Shown here piece by piece: positions 55,286 to 55,825 of a stretch of DNA of 55,825 nt (its first letter is position 1; the number at the start of each line of letters is the position of its first letter). The notes below the pieces were generated by a model. That model saw only the letters and a program-made list of their open reading frames with translations. It was not told the origin of the DNA and made no database searches. This stretch comes from Methanobacteriota archaeon (GTDB lineage Archaea > Thermoplasmatota > Poseidoniia > Poseidoniales > Poseidoniaceae): assembly GCA_949514915.1 (NCBI GenBank), contig CATFLP010000127.1:1-55825 (forward strand), in the 5' to 3' direction. The position numbers and the translations under genes are program-made.

Positions 55286-55825
55286 CCGGTTGATCCTGCC
55301 GGAGGCGACCGCTATTGGAATTCGATTAAGCCATGCGAGTCGAGAGCCATAATGGGCTCGGCATACTGCTCAGTAACACGTGGATAACCTGCCCTGTTCT
55401 AGGGGATAACCTCGAGAAATTGAGAATAATACCCTATAGTCCACTACGCCTGGAACGGTGAGTGGATCAAAGCTCCGGCGGAACAGGATGGGTCTGCGGC
55501 ATATCAGGTAGTAGTGGGTGTAATGGACCCACTAGCCTTCGACGTGTACGGGTTGTGGGAGCAATCGCCCGGAGATGGATTCTGAGACACGAATCCAGAC
55601 CCTACGGGGTGCAGCAGGCGCGAAAACTTCACACTGCAGGAAACTGTGATGAGGGAATTCCAAGTGGCTAGACAAAGTCTAGTCTTTTTGTAACTTTTAA
55701 TCGGTTACAGAATAAGGGGTGGGAAAGACCGGTGCCAGCCGCCGCGGTAATACCGGCACCTCAAGTGGTCGTCGCTTTTATTGGGCCTAAAACGTCCGTC
55801 GCCTGTTTGGTACATTCGTGGGTAA
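55286..55825 (+). rRNA. rrs: 16S rRNA, 5' portion (partial)
   Basis: The gene begins with the archaeal 5' signature TCCGGTTGATCCTGCCGG and continues through CTCAGTAACACGTGGATAACC and CTACGGGGTGCAGCAGGCGCGAAA. It reaches the universal CAGCCGCCGCGGTAATACC segment and GGGCCTAAAACGTCCGT before leaving the window after about 540 nt. It lies directly downstream of secY and the unidentified RNA. Linkage to 23S cannot be seen here. Confidence 0.97.

Noticed and set aside
55462-55671. 69-codon reading frame
   Set aside because: It lies inside 16S rRNA.

Overview
The window is an AT-rich archaeal chromosome segment. It carries an archaeal S10/spc ribosomal-protein cluster with eS4, eL32, eL19, SUI1 and Rnp1, a thermosome, an intron-containing tRNA-Trp, eL41, and an archaeal 16S rRNA 5' half. 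These sit next to very large secreted subtilisin-like proteins, a PrsW protease and many short-spaced GAGGTGA ribosome-binding sites. The combination best fits a Marine Group II euryarchaeon (Candidatus Poseidoniales, Thermoplasmatota). That assignment is inference from gene content and the 16S style, not a database match.

Layout. 1-4.1 kb: end of a Gly/Pro/Arg-repeat protein, sucCD on the minus strand, then a nucleotidyltransferase and triosephosphate isomerase. 4.1-15.3 kb: mostly membrane genes (a redoxin-fold membrane protein whose CxxC is SPNS, a DUF92 protein, PrsW, a large unknown membrane protein, an AI-2E family permease with an extra tail) and pyruvate kinase. 15.3-27.2 kb: two S8 peptidases, one of 2771 aa with CBM-like, PA14 and LamG modules, flanking a cluster of tRNA-Ala(GGC), tRNA-Trp(CCA) with a C/D-guide intron, eL41 and tRNA-Arg(UCU). 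27.2-35.3 kb: aminotransferase, membrane proteins, a 1145-aa surface protein and the thermosome.

35.4-38.4 kb holds the most unusual locus. A protein with two flavodoxin domains is fused to a succinate-dehydrogenase iron-sulfur-subunit fold, and an HdrB/SdhE-like CCG protein follows directly. In both partners nearly all cluster-ligating cysteines are gone. It looks like a TfrB/SdhB-SdhE electron-transfer pair rebuilt without Fe-S clusters, with FMN domains added.

38.4-54.9 kb: a Hef-type helicase, then a strongly folded leader and a 25-gene translation/export cluster from uL3 to SecY, mostly joined by ATGA/TGATG overlaps. Several members have unusual extensions: a SAP domain on eL32, acidic repeats on uS3 and four extra membrane segments on SecY. 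54.9-55.8 kb: a perfect inverted repeat, an unidentified structured RNA of about 250 nt, an rRNA promoter, and the first ~540 nt of 16S rRNA running off the end.
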